This document shows, piece by piece, positions 11,084 to 20,810 of a DNA stretch of 64,000 nt. The position numbers and the translations under genes were made by a program. Below the pieces are notes generated by a model. That model had not been told where the DNA came from. It made no database searches and saw only the letters and a list, made by a program, of their open reading frames with translations. The stretch comes from VAZQ01 sp963817135 (GTDB taxonomy: Bacteria; Pseudomonadota; Alphaproteobacteria; Rhizobiales; Xanthobacteraceae), in the NCBI GenBank assembly GCA_963817135.1, contig CAWFNG010000013.1, positions 62,001 to 126,000 of the forward strand. Direction: 5' to 3'. Every line of letters starts with the position of its first letter. Within the stretch, counting starts at the first letter, position 1.

Positions 11084-12826
11084 GTGAATACAGCAGCAGC
11101 AGTCGAACCCCGCGCGCAGGAATCGTGGCGACGGCGGATCGTCGCCACCCTGCTGTACGGCGGCAACGTCGATCGCAGCAGCAAGACCCGCGCGCGCATC
11201 GGACTTGTCATCCTCGTCTTTGCGTTGGGGTACTGCGTCATTGCGGGGCGCCTGATCATGTTCGCGACCACCGAGGGGCATGCCGAACGGCGTGCGACTT
11301 CCGCAGATGCCATCGGCACTGCACGTCCTGACATTCTGGACCGCAACGGCGAAATTCTCGCAACCGATGTGCGCACGCCTTCGCTGTTCGCCGAGCCCCA
11401 GCGCATCATCGATGTTGACGAAGCCTCGGAACTCCTTACTGCCGTCATGCCGGACCTGGACGCAGTCGAGCTGCGCGAGCGGCTTTCCTCCAAGCGCCGT
11501 TTCGTCTGGCTCAAGCGCGAGATTACACCCAAGCAGCGCGAGCAGATTTATCGTCTCGGAATTCCCGGCATTGGATTTCTCCCTGAAAACAAGCGCGTCT
11601 ACCCCAGCGCGGCCGAGCTGTCGCATGTGATCGGCCACGTCAATATCGACAATCAGGGCATTGCCGGTATCGAGAAATGGCTGGACAACCGCGGACTAGC
11701 CGATTTGCACATGGCGGGGCTTGCCACCGAGCACTTGCAAAAACCGATCGAGCTTGCGGTAGATCTGCGCGTGCAGCATGCCCTGCGCGAAGAACTCATT
11801 GCGGCGCGGGAAAAATTCAAGGCGGTTGCCGCGGCCGGTCTCATCAGCGACGTTCGTACTGGCGAGATCGTCGCCATGGTTTCGGTGCCCGACTACGATC
11901 CAAACAATCCGCGCGAGGCGCTCGACCCGACTCGCATAAATCGCTTGACCACCGGCGTGTACGAAATGGGTTCGACCTTCAAGGCGCTGACTATCGCGAT
12001 GGCGCTCGATTCCGGCAAAGTCACGCTGAGATCCGCCTTCGATGCGCGTTTCCCGCTGCAATACGGCAAATTTACCATCCACGATTTCCATGCGCAGAAT
12101 CGCGTTCTGACCGTACCGGAAATCTTCACCTACTCCTCCAATATCGGTACCGCACGCATGGCGGTGAGTCTGGGCGTCGAGTACCACAAATGGTTCCTCA
12201 AAAAGATGCGCCAACTCGATCGCTTGCGTACCGAGCTGCCGGAAAGTGCCGAGCCGCTAGTCCCCAGGCGTTGGATGGAGCTCAACACCGTCACCATCGC
12301 TTTCGGACACGGACTCTCGGTCGCGCCGCTGCAGGCGATGATGGCCATCGGGGCGCTGATGAATGGCGGCAATCTCATTCCGCCGACATTCCTAAAACGC
12401 AGCGAACAGGACGCGCTTGCGCTCGCTACCCGCGTCATCAAACCCGAAACCAGCGACAAGATGCGCTATCTCATGCGCCTCAATGTCGAGAAGGGCACGG
12501 CAACCAGGGCCGATGTGCAGGGCTACTATGTAGGAGGAAAAACCGGCACCTCGGAAAAAGTGGTTGGTGGCCGCTACTCCAAGACCAAGGTTCTAACCAG
12601 CTTTACCGCCGTGCTTCCCGCCGATCGTCCGCGCTATGCCTTGCTCATCATGTTGGACGAGCCGCAGGCGACATCGGAAACGCACGGCTTTACCACGTCC
12701 GGCTGGAATGCCGTGCCGGTCGGTGGCACCGTCGTTGCCCGCGTCGCGCCTCTACTTGGGCTCGAGCCGCGCTTCGACCTTGCGCCTTCCGATAAGCTTA
12801 TCTTGGCAAGCGCGAACGGTCGCTAA
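11084..12826 (+). CDS. ftsI: Peptidoglycan D,D-transpeptidase FtsI (PBP3)
   Basis: Septal penicillin-binding protein of 580 residues. A cytoplasmic Arg-rich tail and one transmembrane segment (IGLVILVFALGYCVIAG) precede a pedestal domain and the transpeptidase domain with the active-site triads S297-T-F-K, SSN and KTGT (GGKTGTSEK). It crosslinks peptide stems at the septum as partner of FtsW. The start is GTG 11084, preceded by AAGAGG; codons upstream in this frame overlap ftsL. No ATG lies near the expected N terminus. The gene is intact. Confidence 0.95.
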   Translation: MNTAAAVEPRAQESWRRRIVATLLYGGNVDRSSKTRARIGLVILVFALGYCVIAGRLIMFATTEGHAERRATSADAIGTARPDILDRNGEILATDVRTPSLFAEPQRIIDVDEASELLTAVMPDLDAVELRERLSSKRRFVWLKREITPKQREQIYRLGIPGIGFLPENKRVYPSAAELSHVIGHVNIDNQGIAGIEKWLDNRGLADLHMAGLATEHLQKPIELAVDLRVQHALREELIAAREKFKAVAAAGLISDVRTGEIVAMVSVPDYDPNNPREALDPTRINRLTTGVYEMGSTFKALTIAMALDSGKVTLRSAFDARFPLQYGKFTIHDFHAQNRVLTVPEIFTYSSNIGTARMAVSLGVEYHKWFLKKMRQLDRLRTELPESAEPLVPRRWMELNTVTIAFGHGLSVAPLQAMMAIGALMNGGNLIPPTFLKRSEQDALALATRVIKPETSDKMRYLMRLNVEKGTATRADVQGYYVGGKTGTSEKVVGGRYSKTKVLTSFTAVLPADRPRYALLIMLDEPQATSETHGFTTSGWNAVPVGGTVVARVAPLLGLEPRFDLAPSDKLILASANGR

Positions 12827-12828
12827 AA

Positions 12829-12883
12829 GGTTCAGAAGTCCGCAATTCGGACTCGCCGCAAGAATGTCGCGGACTTCTGAACC
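12829..12883. repeat. Palindrome between ftsI and murE
   Basis: A 15-bp perfect inverted repeat, GGTTCAGAAGTCCGC / GCGGACTTCTGAACC, with a 25-base loop, begins two bases after the ftsI stop codon. It is the only strong hairpin inside the dcw cluster. It may be a dispersed repeat or an attenuator that lowers transcription of the mur genes; there is no T run. Confidence 0.65.
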
Positions 12884-12978
12884 GCCACACACTGGGCGAC
12901 AAAGCGTCCGCTCCCTCGTATAACCCGCTGTGGTTGTTCCCGGCCCGCTCGGGCCGATAGGCGAACGATAGCGAACGC

Positions 12979-14442
12979 ATGAAGCTGCAAGAGCTGCTCA
13001 AAGACATCATTGCCGCGGAACAGGCATATCGTGGTTTCGGGGATCTCGAAATCACCGGCGTAACCGCCGACAGCCGCAGCATCAAGCCCGGCGTTGTGTT
13101 CATTGCAATCGCCGGCACCAGGGAGGATGGGCTGCGCTTTGCTGGTCAAGCGGTTGCTTCGGGAGCCGCAGCCATCATCGCAGAGCGGAAACCGGCCGAG
13201 GCGCTCCCAGAGCGAGTGCCGTTCGTAAAGGTCGGGAATGCGCGCCGTGCGCTGGCCTTGATAGCTGCCAAATTTTTTCCCGACCAGCCGCGCGTCATCG
13301 CTGCGATCACCGGCACAAGCGGAAAGACGTCGGTTGCCGCCTTCACCCGTCAAATCTGGTCCACCCTGGGCAAGAAAGCCGCGAGCATTGGCACCGTCGG
13401 TCTGGTGTCGCCCTCGCGTGAGGCCTATGGATCTCTGACTACTCCCGACCCTGTTGCGCTCCATCGCGAATTGAGTGAACTTGCGCGCGAAGGGGTCACG
13501 CATCTTGCAATTGAAGCCTCTTCGCATGGGCTCGATCAGCATCGCCTCGACGGGCTGCACATAACCGCCGGCGCATTCACCAATCTCAGCCGCGATCATC
13601 TCGATTATCATCCGGACTTTGCCGCCTATCTCGCGGCAAAGCAGCGATTGTTCAACGAACTCATCGTGTCGCATGGGACCGCGGTAGTCGCCGTCGACCA
13701 CGAGCACGCGCAGGCCGTGATTACGGCCGCGAAGCGGCATGGACTGCGGATTTTCACGGTCGGACGGCGGGGTGAAAGTATTTGCCTGCGTGAAATCGCA
13801 ATCGACGGTTTTGCGCAACTGATTACGCTCACCCATGCCGGTATGGAACATTCCGTGCGCCTGCCGCTTGCGGGATCGTTCCAGGTCGAGAACGCGCTGA
13901 TTGCCGCCGGGCTTGCTATCGCGACCGGCAGCGAGCCAGTGGCTGCATTCGCAGCGCTGGCGCAGATCAAGGGCGCCAAGGGAAGGCTAGAGCTCGTCGG
14001 CAACAATCGTGGTGCGCCGATTTTTGTTGATTACGCCCACAAACCGGACGCCTTGGCCAAGGCACTCGAAGCACTGCGGCCTTACGCGACCAATCGGCTC
14101 GTTGTGGTGCTTGGCTGCGGTGGCGATCGCGATGCCGGCAAGCGGCCGATGATGGGAGCAATCGCAGCGCAGTTGGCTGACCGGGTTGTCGTCACCGATG
14201 ACAATCCCCGCAGTGAAGATCCCGCGGCGATCCGCGCGGCAATACTTGCAGGCTGCCCGCGCGCCGTCGAGATCGGGGATCGCCGCAAGGCGATTGCCGC
14301 TTCCATTTCCGAACTTTCGCCCGGCGACGTTTTGCTAATCGCTGGCAAGGGCCATGAAACCGGCCAAATCATCGGCAAGCAGATACTGCCTTTCAGCGAT
14401 CATGAAGCGGTTGCTGCCGCGCTAGCCGGGAGAGTGGCATGA
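12979..14442 (+). CDS. murE: UDP-MurNAc-L-Ala-D-Glu:meso-diaminopimelate ligase
   Basis: The Mur ligase adds the third residue of the peptidoglycan stem. The 487-residue protein has the ATP loop ITGTSGKTSV near residue 113 and, in the C-terminal domain, D408-N-P-R, the signature of ligases that take meso-diaminopimelate rather than lysine. VDYAHKPDAL and GKGHE are further family blocks. The gene begins 152 bases after ftsI, beyond a palindrome, and overlaps murF by four bases. ATG 12979 has only a weak ribosome site (GCGAACG). Confidence 0.96.
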   Translation: MKLQELLKDIIAAEQAYRGFGDLEITGVTADSRSIKPGVVFIAIAGTREDGLRFAGQAVASGAAAIIAERKPAEALPERVPFVKVGNARRALALIAAKFFPDQPRVIAAITGTSGKTSVAAFTRQIWSTLGKKAASIGTVGLVSPSREAYGSLTTPDPVALHRELSELAREGVTHLAIEASSHGLDQHRLDGLHITAGAFTNLSRDHLDYHPDFAAYLAAKQRLFNELIVSHGTAVVAVDHEHAQAVITAAKRHGLRIFTVGRRGESICLREIAIDGFAQLITLTHAGMEHSVRLPLAGSFQVENALIAAGLAIATGSEPVAAFAALAQIKGAKGRLELVGNNRGAPIFVDYAHKPDALAKALEALRPYATNRLVVVLGCGGDRDAGKRPMMGAIAAQLADRVVVTDDNPRSEDPAAIRAAILAGCPRAVEIGDRRKAIAASISELSPGDVLLIAGKGHETGQIIGKQILPFSDHEAVAAALAGRVA

Positions 14443-15881
14443 TCGATCCGCCGCTCTGGACCCTCGAGGCCATGGCTGCCGCCATGTATGCGGAACGCTC
14501 CGGCATATTGCCGGCGGCGGTCTCGGGCATCTCCATCGATACGCGCACCATTTCTCCCGGCGAGGCGTTCTTTGCTCTCACGGGCGAGAACCGCGACGGT
14601 CACGATTTTGTTGCGGCTGCCCTCAAGGCGGGCGCCGGACTTGCCGTGATCGCAGCAGGGCAGCGCGAAGCTTTCGATAAAGATGCGCCGCTCCTGGTCG
14701 TGCAGGATGTATTGCAGGCTTTGCGTGAACTCGCGCGCGCTGCGCGCGTGCGGGCGCAAGCACGGATCGTCGCAGTCACCGGCTCCGTTGGTAAAACCGG
14801 CAGCAAAGATGCGCTGCATCTAGCCCTTCGCAAGCAAGGCGACACGCACGCTTCGGCGGCCTCGTACAACAACCATTTCGGCGTGCCATTGTCGCTCGCC
14901 CGGTGTCCGGCGGGTGCGCGCTTTGCGGTTTTTGAACTTGGCATGAACCATGCGGGCGAGATCGCGCCGCTCACGCAATTGGTCCGCCCGCACGTGGCCG
15001 TCATTACCACCGTCGAGCCGGTGCATCTCGAATTCTTCAGCTCGGTCGAGGCAATCGCCGACGCCAAGGCAGAGATTTTCTCGGGCCTCGTTTCCGGCGG
15101 CGTCGCCGTGCTCAATCGCGACAATGCGCAATTCGCGCGGCTGGCGGCGAGTGCGCAGCGCGCCGGCATAACGCGCATCGTCTCCTTTGGCGAGTGCGTT
15201 TCCGCCGACGCCCGCCTGAAAAAATGTGTTCTTCACTCCGCGGGCTCGACCGTCGAAGCCCGCATCTTTGATCGCGATGTTCGCTACGAAATCGGCGCGC
15301 CTGGTCGGCATGTGGTACAGAACTCGCTCGGTGTGTTGGCAGCAATCGTCTTGTTGGGCGGCGACCTCGATCGCGCAGCACGCGCGCTCGCCGACCTGCG
15401 TCCGGCGCGCGGGAGGGGCGCTCGCCTTGATATCAAGCTGCCGGGCGGCACAATCTTGCTGATCGATGAAAGCTACAATGCCAATCCGGCCTCAATGCGC
15501 GCAGCTCTCGCTTCGCTCGGACAGGCGAACCGCCCCGTCCGGCGCATTGCGGTCCTGGGCGATATGCTTGAACTTGGTCCGTGTGGACCGGAGCTTCATC
15601 GCAGTCTCGCCGATGCTGCTCTCGCATGCGCGGTCGATCTTGTATTCTGCTGCGGGCCGCTGATGCGCAATCTCTGGGAGGTGCTGCCGACGAGCCGGCG
15701 CGGGAACTTTGCACTCGATTCGACGGAACTGACGCCGTACGTGCTTGCCGCCGTCCGGCCTGGTGATATCGTGATGGTCAAGGGGTCGCTCGGTTCCCGC
15801 ATGGGGACAATCGTCAAGGCGCTTGAAAACCTGCATCGACGCGAGGCGGTCGCCGCGTCGCTGCCCGAATTGCCGTCATGA
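14439..15881 (+). CDS. murF: UDP-MurNAc-tripeptide:D-Ala-D-Ala ligase
   Basis: A 480-residue cytoplasmic Mur ligase that adds D-Ala-D-Ala, made by Ddl of the same cluster, to the UDP-MurNAc tripeptide. The ATP loop VTGSVGKTGSKDALHLAL is near residue 110; ELGMNHAGEIAPL and IDESYNANPASMRAAL are characteristic of MurF. It starts inside the murE stop (ATGA) and ends 11 bases before mraY. It is intact and of normal length. Confidence 0.95.
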   Translation: MIDPPLWTLEAMAAAMYAERSGILPAAVSGISIDTRTISPGEAFFALTGENRDGHDFVAAALKAGAGLAVIAAGQREAFDKDAPLLVVQDVLQALRELARAARVRAQARIVAVTGSVGKTGSKDALHLALRKQGDTHASAASYNNHFGVPLSLARCPAGARFAVFELGMNHAGEIAPLTQLVRPHVAVITTVEPVHLEFFSSVEAIADAKAEIFSGLVSGGVAVLNRDNAQFARLAASAQRAGITRIVSFGECVSADARLKKCVLHSAGSTVEARIFDRDVRYEIGAPGRHVVQNSLGVLAAIVLLGGDLDRAARALADLRPARGRGARLDIKLPGGTILLIDESYNANPASMRAALASLGQANRPVRRIAVLGDMLELGPCGPELHRSLADAALACAVDLVFCCGPLMRNLWEVLPTSRRGNFALDSTELTPYVLAAVRPGDIVMVKGSLGSRMGTIVKALENLHRREAVAASLPELPS

Positions 15882-15892
15882 ATAGCTGACCC

Positions 15893-16978
15893 ATGCTCTA
15901 TTGGCTCTCTGCGTTTTCGGACGTTTTCGGTCCGCTCAATGTATTGCGCTACATCACGTTCCGCACCGGCGGCGCGATGATCACCGCGCTGTTGTTCGTG
16001 TTTATGTTCGGGCCCGCGATCATTGACCGCCTGCGGCTCAGGCAAGGGAAAGGCCAGCCAATCCGCAGCGACGGCCCGCAGTCGCATCTCGTCACCAAGA
16101 AAGGGACGCCCACGATGGGCGGCCTGATGATCCTGTTCGGTGTCGCGGGATCGACGCTGTTGTGGGCAAACCCTGCCAATCGATATGTCTGGATCGTGCT
16201 GGGCGTAATGGTCACCTTCGGCGCAATCGGCTTCTATGACGATTATCTCAAAGTCACCAAGCAGACCCATGCCGGCTTCTCCGGCAAGCTTCGCTTTGTA
16301 CTCGAGGCGGTGATCGCGGCGCTCGCCTGCTATTTCATCGCTTCACTGGGACGCCAGCCGTTTGCAAGTTCGCTCACTTTTCCTTTCTTCAAGGAACTGG
16401 TGCTGCCGCTTGGTTGGTTCTTCGTCGTGTTCGGCAGTTTCATCATCGTCGGCGCGGGTAATGCGGTAAATCTCACCGATGGCCTCGACGGCCTGGCAAC
16501 GGTGCCGGTTATCATCGTTACCCTGAGCTTCGGATTCATCTCTTACCTCGCCGGCAACGTTTTCTTTGCCGAGTACCTCAACATCCACCACGTCGCCGGC
16601 ACCGGCGAACTGGCGGTGCTGTGCGGAGCGGTAATCGGCGCCGGACTCGGATTTCTTTGGTTCAATGCACCTCCCGCTTCGATCTTCATGGGGGATACGG
16701 GTTCGCTTGCGCTCGGCGGCATGATCGGCACTATCGCCGTCGCTACCAAGCATGAGATTGTCCTGGCGGTGATTGGCGGCTTGTTCGTGCTCGAGGCCGT
16801 CTCGGTCATTGTGCAGGTCGTTTCCTTCAAGCTCACCGGCAAGCGGGTCTTTCGCATGGCGCCCATTCATCATCACTTCGAGCAGCTCGGCTGGACCGAG
16901 CCGCAGATTGTGATCCGCTTCTGGATTGTTTCGGTCGTGCTGGCGCTTGCGGGCCTCTCCACATTGAAGCTGCGATGA
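15893..16978 (+). CDS. mraY: Phospho-MurNAc-pentapeptide transferase
   Basis: A polytopic membrane enzyme that moves phospho-MurNAc-pentapeptide from UDP to undecaprenyl phosphate, making lipid I. The 361-residue chain has about ten hydrophobic helices and the expected cytoplasmic motifs: PTMGGLMIL, FYDDYLKV (the Asp pair near residues 116-117), NLTDGLDGLA, FMGDTGSLALGG and APIHHHFEQLGW. The length matches the family. It is translated just after murF and followed by murD. Confidence 0.97.
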   Translation: MLYWLSAFSDVFGPLNVLRYITFRTGGAMITALLFVFMFGPAIIDRLRLRQGKGQPIRSDGPQSHLVTKKGTPTMGGLMILFGVAGSTLLWANPANRYVWIVLGVMVTFGAIGFYDDYLKVTKQTHAGFSGKLRFVLEAVIAALACYFIASLGRQPFASSLTFPFFKELVLPLGWFFVVFGSFIIVGAGNAVNLTDGLDGLATVPVIIVTLSFGFISYLAGNVFFAEYLNIHHVAGTGELAVLCGAVIGAGLGFLWFNAPPASIFMGDTGSLALGGMIGTIAVATKHEIVLAVIGGLFVLEAVSVIVQVVSFKLTGKRVFRMAPIHHHFEQLGWTEPQIVIRFWIVSVVLALAGLSTLKLR

Positions 16979-17030
16979 CCAACTCGGCAGCAAGGCGATC
17001 GCGCGAACGCTGTTCTGCTTACGGCGCGAC

Positions 17031-18428
17031 GTGATCCCCGTCAGCTCTTTTGCCGGCAAACGCGTCGCCCTCTTTGGTCTGGGAGAGTCCGGATTGGCAA
17101 GCGCGCGGGCGCTGCGCACAGGCGGAGCTGATGTGCTTGCCTGGGACGACAATGACGATTCCATTGTCAAAGCGAAAAATTCGGGCCTTGCGGTCATTGA
17201 TCTGCGTGGCATCGACTGGTCGGAAATTTCTGCCCTCGTGCTCGCGCCTGGCGTTCCGCTCACGCACCCAGCGCCGCATTGGGTCGTTGGCCTTGCTTGC
17301 GCGGCGGCCGTAGAGGTGATCGGCGATGTCGAGTTGTTTTGCCGCGAGCGGCGCCGGCATGCACCGAAAGCTCCGTTCGTCGCCATCACGGGCACGAATG
17401 GCAAGTCCACAACCACCGCTCTGACGGCACATATACTTCGTTCCGCCGGGCACGATACCCAAATCGGCGGTAATATCGGCGTTGCCATTCTTTCGCTCGC
17501 GCCGCCGCGAGGCGGTCGCGTACACGTCATCGAGGCTTCATCCTATCAGATCGATTTGGCGCCCACGCTTGATCCCTCGGTCGGTATTCTCATCAATGTC
17601 AGCGAGGATCACCTCGACCGCCACGGGACTTTGGCCAACTATGCAGCGATCAAGGAGCGGCTGGTCGCCGGCGTGCAGGAGGATGGGACCGCAATCGTAG
17701 GTGTGGACGACAAATGGTGCGCCGCTGCCGCTGATCGCATTGAGCGTGCCGGCAAATGTATCATTCGGGTGTCGGTACGCCGACCGCTTCCCTATGGGTT
17801 GTACGCTGAATCTGAAAGGATCATGCAGGCGGCGGGGAAAAGCGCGCGGGACATTGTTCGCATCGGAGGGATTGGCTCTTTGCGCGGAAGCCATAATGCG
17901 CAAAATGCCCTCTGCGCCGTGGCGGCCGCTCTCGCTCTCGGACTGAGCCCGGAGGCGATCCAGCAGGGATTGAATTCATTTCCTGGTCTTGCGCATCGCA
18001 TGGAACAGGTCGGCCACAAGGGTCGCGTGTTGTTCATCAATGATTCAAAGGCGACTAACGCCAATTCCGCCGCTCAGGCGCTCGCTTGTTTTCCGCACAT
18101 TTTTTGGATTGCCGGCGGCAAGCCAAAGACCGGCGGCATCGCCGAGCTGACGAAGTTTTTTCCGCGTATCTGCAAGGCTTATCTCATCGGCGAGGCGGCA
18201 GCCGAATTTGCCGGCGTGCTCGAAGGGCAGGTGCCCTATTTCATTGCCGGCACCCTAGACCGGGCCATTGAGCTGGCCGCGCGCGATGCCGAGGCGTCGC
18301 ACGTCGCCGAGCCGGTGGTACTGCTGTCGCCAGCCTGCGCTTCGTTCGATCAATACCGCAATTTCGAAATCCGCGGCGACAAATTTCGCGAATTAGTACG
18401 GTCGTTACCCGGAATCGCCCCGGTCTGA
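17031..18428 (+). CDS. murD: UDP-N-acetylmuramoyl-L-alanine:D-glutamate ligase
   Basis: A cytoplasmic Mur ligase of 465 residues that adds D-glutamate to UDP-MurNAc-L-Ala. The N-terminal nucleotide-binding motif VALFGLGESGLA is at about residue 11, the ATP loop FVAITGTNGKSTTTALTAHIL near 120, and HRMEQVG plus INDSKATNANSAAQAL follow in the C-terminal part. The start is GTG 17031; no ATG is placed better, and homologues begin just before VSSFAGKRVALFGLG. The gap after mraY is 52 bases. Confidence 0.95.
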   Translation: MIPVSSFAGKRVALFGLGESGLASARALRTGGADVLAWDDNDDSIVKAKNSGLAVIDLRGIDWSEISALVLAPGVPLTHPAPHWVVGLACAAAVEVIGDVELFCRERRRHAPKAPFVAITGTNGKSTTTALTAHILRSAGHDTQIGGNIGVAILSLAPPRGGRVHVIEASSYQIDLAPTLDPSVGILINVSEDHLDRHGTLANYAAIKERLVAGVQEDGTAIVGVDDKWCAAAADRIERAGKCIIRVSVRRPLPYGLYAESERIMQAAGKSARDIVRIGGIGSLRGSHNAQNALCAVAAALALGLSPEAIQQGLNSFPGLAHRMEQVGHKGRVLFINDSKATNANSAAQALACFPHIFWIAGGKPKTGGIAELTKFFPRICKAYLIGEAAAEFAGVLEGQVPYFIAGTLDRAIELAARDAEASHVAEPVVLLSPACASFDQYRNFEIRGDKFRELVRSLPGIAPV

Positions 18429-18519
18429 TTTTGCGGTGGCCGTTGCCGTCGTCGTTAACGACCTGTCAATCAGCTGCAGGCACCACTGTTAATTGCTACC
18501 TGCCAACTTGGGGACCCGC

Positions 18520-19674
18520 ATGGTTTCGCGTCTGGAACGCACGGCCTTTACCGCTTGGTGGTGGACGGTCGATCGCCCGCTGCTTGTGGCGGTACTCGCA
18601 CTGATCCTTGCAGGCATCCTGCTCTCGCTCGCGGCAAGCCCGCCGGTCGCTTCCCGGCTTGGAGTTGAACCGTTCTATTTCGTCACTCGGCACATCCTCT
18701 ATGCCGTCCCCGCGCTTGCCGTTATGCTCGCGACTTCGCTTCTTTCTCCGCGCGATATTCGCCGACTGGCGTTGGTGGTTTTTGTCTTAAGCGTCCTGCT
18801 GGTTGCCGCCTCGATCCACTTTGGCGCCGAGGTCAAGGGCGCGCGACGCTGGCTCTCACTGTTCGGCGTCAGCTTGCAGCCTTCCGAATTCCTCAAGCCA
18901 GCGTTCGTCATTTTGATTGCCTGGCTGTTTGGGGAATCCGCGCGCCGGCCGGAAATGCCCGCGAACAGCATCGCGCTGCTGCTGCTTTTCATTACGGTGG
19001 TTGGCTTGGTGCTGCAGCCCGATTTCGGGCAAACTATGCTCGTTGCGCTTGTCTGGAGCGCGCTGTTCTTTCTTGCCGGTATGCGGCTGGTCTGGGTGGC
19101 AGGGCTGGCCGGCGTTGCAACGATCGGCCTCGCCGCCGCTTATCTGCTCATTCCGCACGTTGCGCGCCGCATCGAGCGCTTCCTCGACCCGGCGTCCGGC
19201 GACAGCTTCAACATTGACCAGGCACTGGAATCTTTTCAGCGCGGCGGCTGGTTTGGACGCGGCCCCGGCGAAGGTACGGTCAAGCGCATCCTGCCGGAGA
19301 GCCACACCGATTTCGTGTTTGCCGTGGCCGCCGAGGAATTCGGCATCCTGCTTTGTCTGCTGCTTCTCGCTCTGTTTGCGTTTATTGTGCTGCGGTCTTT
19401 ACGCCACGCAATCACGACCGATGACAGCTTCAGCCGGTTTGCGGCTGCGGGTCTTGCAGTTCTGTTTGGCCTGCAAGCGGCCATCAATATGGCCGTAAAC
19501 TTGCATCTGATGCCGGCAAAGGGCATGACCCTGCCGTTCATCTCATATGGCGGATCATCCATGATCTCGCTTGCTTATGGGATGGGTATGCTGCTGGCGC
19601 TCACGCGCGAGCGGCCGCGGGCGGAGCTGTTGAACACGCAGCAGGAGTTTAGTCCTTCTGCTACCCCGGCATGA
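18520..19674 (+). CDS. ftsW: Septal peptidoglycan glycosyltransferase FtsW
   Basis: A SEDS-family membrane polymerase of 384 residues that, with FtsI, builds septal glycan from lipid II. About ten transmembrane helices are visible, with GARRWLSLFGVSLQPSEFLK near residue 107, the extracytoplasmic loop HTDFVFAVAAEEFG, and PFISYGGSSM near the end; these are SEDS signatures. ATG 18520 is preceded by GGGGACC. It overlaps murG by four bases. Confidence 0.96.
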   Translation: MVSRLERTAFTAWWWTVDRPLLVAVLALILAGILLSLAASPPVASRLGVEPFYFVTRHILYAVPALAVMLATSLLSPRDIRRLALVVFVLSVLLVAASIHFGAEVKGARRWLSLFGVSLQPSEFLKPAFVILIAWLFGESARRPEMPANSIALLLLFITVVGLVLQPDFGQTMLVALVWSALFFLAGMRLVWVAGLAGVATIGLAAAYLLIPHVARRIERFLDPASGDSFNIDQALESFQRGGWFGRGPGEGTVKRILPESHTDFVFAVAAEEFGILLCLLLLALFAFIVLRSLRHAITTDDSFSRFAAAGLAVLFGLQAAINMAVNLHLMPAKGMTLPFISYGGSSMISLAYGMGMLLALTRERPRAELLNTQQEFSPSATPA

Positions 19675-20810
19675 AACGTTCGTCACAGCAGGACAACGCA
19701 AAAAATCGAGCGACCCCGCTGGTGCTGCTTGCAGCCGGTGGAACCGGGGGTCACTTGTTTCCTGCCGAGGCGCTTGCCGAAGCGCTGTTGCGTCGCGGCG
19801 TCATCGTTGAACTTGCGACCGATTACCGGGCCGAGCGCTACGGAAAGAAATTTCCAGCTCGGCACGTTCACCTGATAACCAGCGCCACATTGCGCAATCG
19901 AAATCTCTTTTCGGTTGTGCGCACCCTGCTGGTGCTTGCTGGCGGCACTGTTCAGGCCTTGCGTCTGCTTGGCCGCATTGAGCCAGCAGCTGTCGTGGGT
20001 TTCGGCGGCTATCCTACTATGCCTCCCATTATGGCAGCGACGCTGCGCAACATCCCTACCATTATCCATGAGCAGAATGCCGTCATCGGCCGTGCCAACA
20101 GGCTGCTTGCCCGCCGCGTCACCGCAATCGCTTTGAGCTTTGCCGGCATGCTTGAAGACAACGCAAAGCTCAAACACAAAAGCAGACGAACTGGGAACCC
20201 GGTGCGGGCAAACGTCATCTCGGCTGCCGCCAAGCCCTTTGTCGCACCGGATGCGGTAGGTCCGCTGCGCCTTGTGGTATTCGGCGGAAGCCAGGGCGCC
20301 CGCATCATGGCCGATATCGTGCCGCCCGCAATCGAGCGGCTGGATGCAGAGGTGCGCAGGCGTCTTGTGATTGTGCAGCAGGCGCGCGAAGAAGACTTGG
20401 CGCGGGTGCAGGAAAGTTATCGTGTCGCCGGGGTTTCTGCCGAAGTGGCTCCATTTTTTTCTGATCTTCCCGAGCGGATCGCCGACGCCCATCTCATAGT
20501 CGCCCGTTCCGGCGCATCCACCGTTGCCGAACTCACCGCGATTGGGCGTCCTGCCATTCTTGTGCCATTGCCGCATGCCCTTGATCAGGACCAATCCGCC
20601 AACGCGGCTGTATTGCAGAACGCTGGCGGTGCCATCCGGCTGCAGCAGCATGACTTCACACCTGACCGACTTTCCCGCGAGATCAATGCGCTTGCGGGCG
20701 CACCGCAAAAGCTCATAGCAATGGCTGCGGCCGCCCGTTCGCAGGGAATGCTGGATGCTGCCGAGCGGCTTGCCGATCTGGTGACGGAGATACTGAGGAT
20801 GACCGGATGA
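19671..20810 (+). CDS. murG: UDP-GlcNAc:lipid I N-acetylglucosaminyltransferase MurG
   Basis: A GT28 enzyme at the inner face of the membrane that turns lipid I into lipid II. The 379-residue protein has the N-terminal GGTGGH motif (LLAAGGTGGHLFPAEALAE), then VVGFGGYPTMP and IIHEQNAVIGRAN, and in the donor domain VFGGSQGARIM and a motif near ARSGASTVAELTAIGRP that reads the UDP sugar. It overlaps ftsW upstream and murC downstream by four bases each, so the three are probably translated together. Confidence 0.96.
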   Translation: MKRSSQQDNAKNRATPLVLLAAGGTGGHLFPAEALAEALLRRGVIVELATDYRAERYGKKFPARHVHLITSATLRNRNLFSVVRTLLVLAGGTVQALRLLGRIEPAAVVGFGGYPTMPPIMAATLRNIPTIIHEQNAVIGRANRLLARRVTAIALSFAGMLEDNAKLKHKSRRTGNPVRANVISAAAKPFVAPDAVGPLRLVVFGGSQGARIMADIVPPAIERLDAEVRRRLVIVQQAREEDLARVQESYRVAGVSAEVAPFFSDLPERIADAHLIVARSGASTVAELTAIGRPAILVPLPHALDQDQSANAAVLQNAGGAIRLQQHDFTPDRLSREINALAGAPQKLIAMAAAARSQGMLDAAERLADLVTEILRMTG

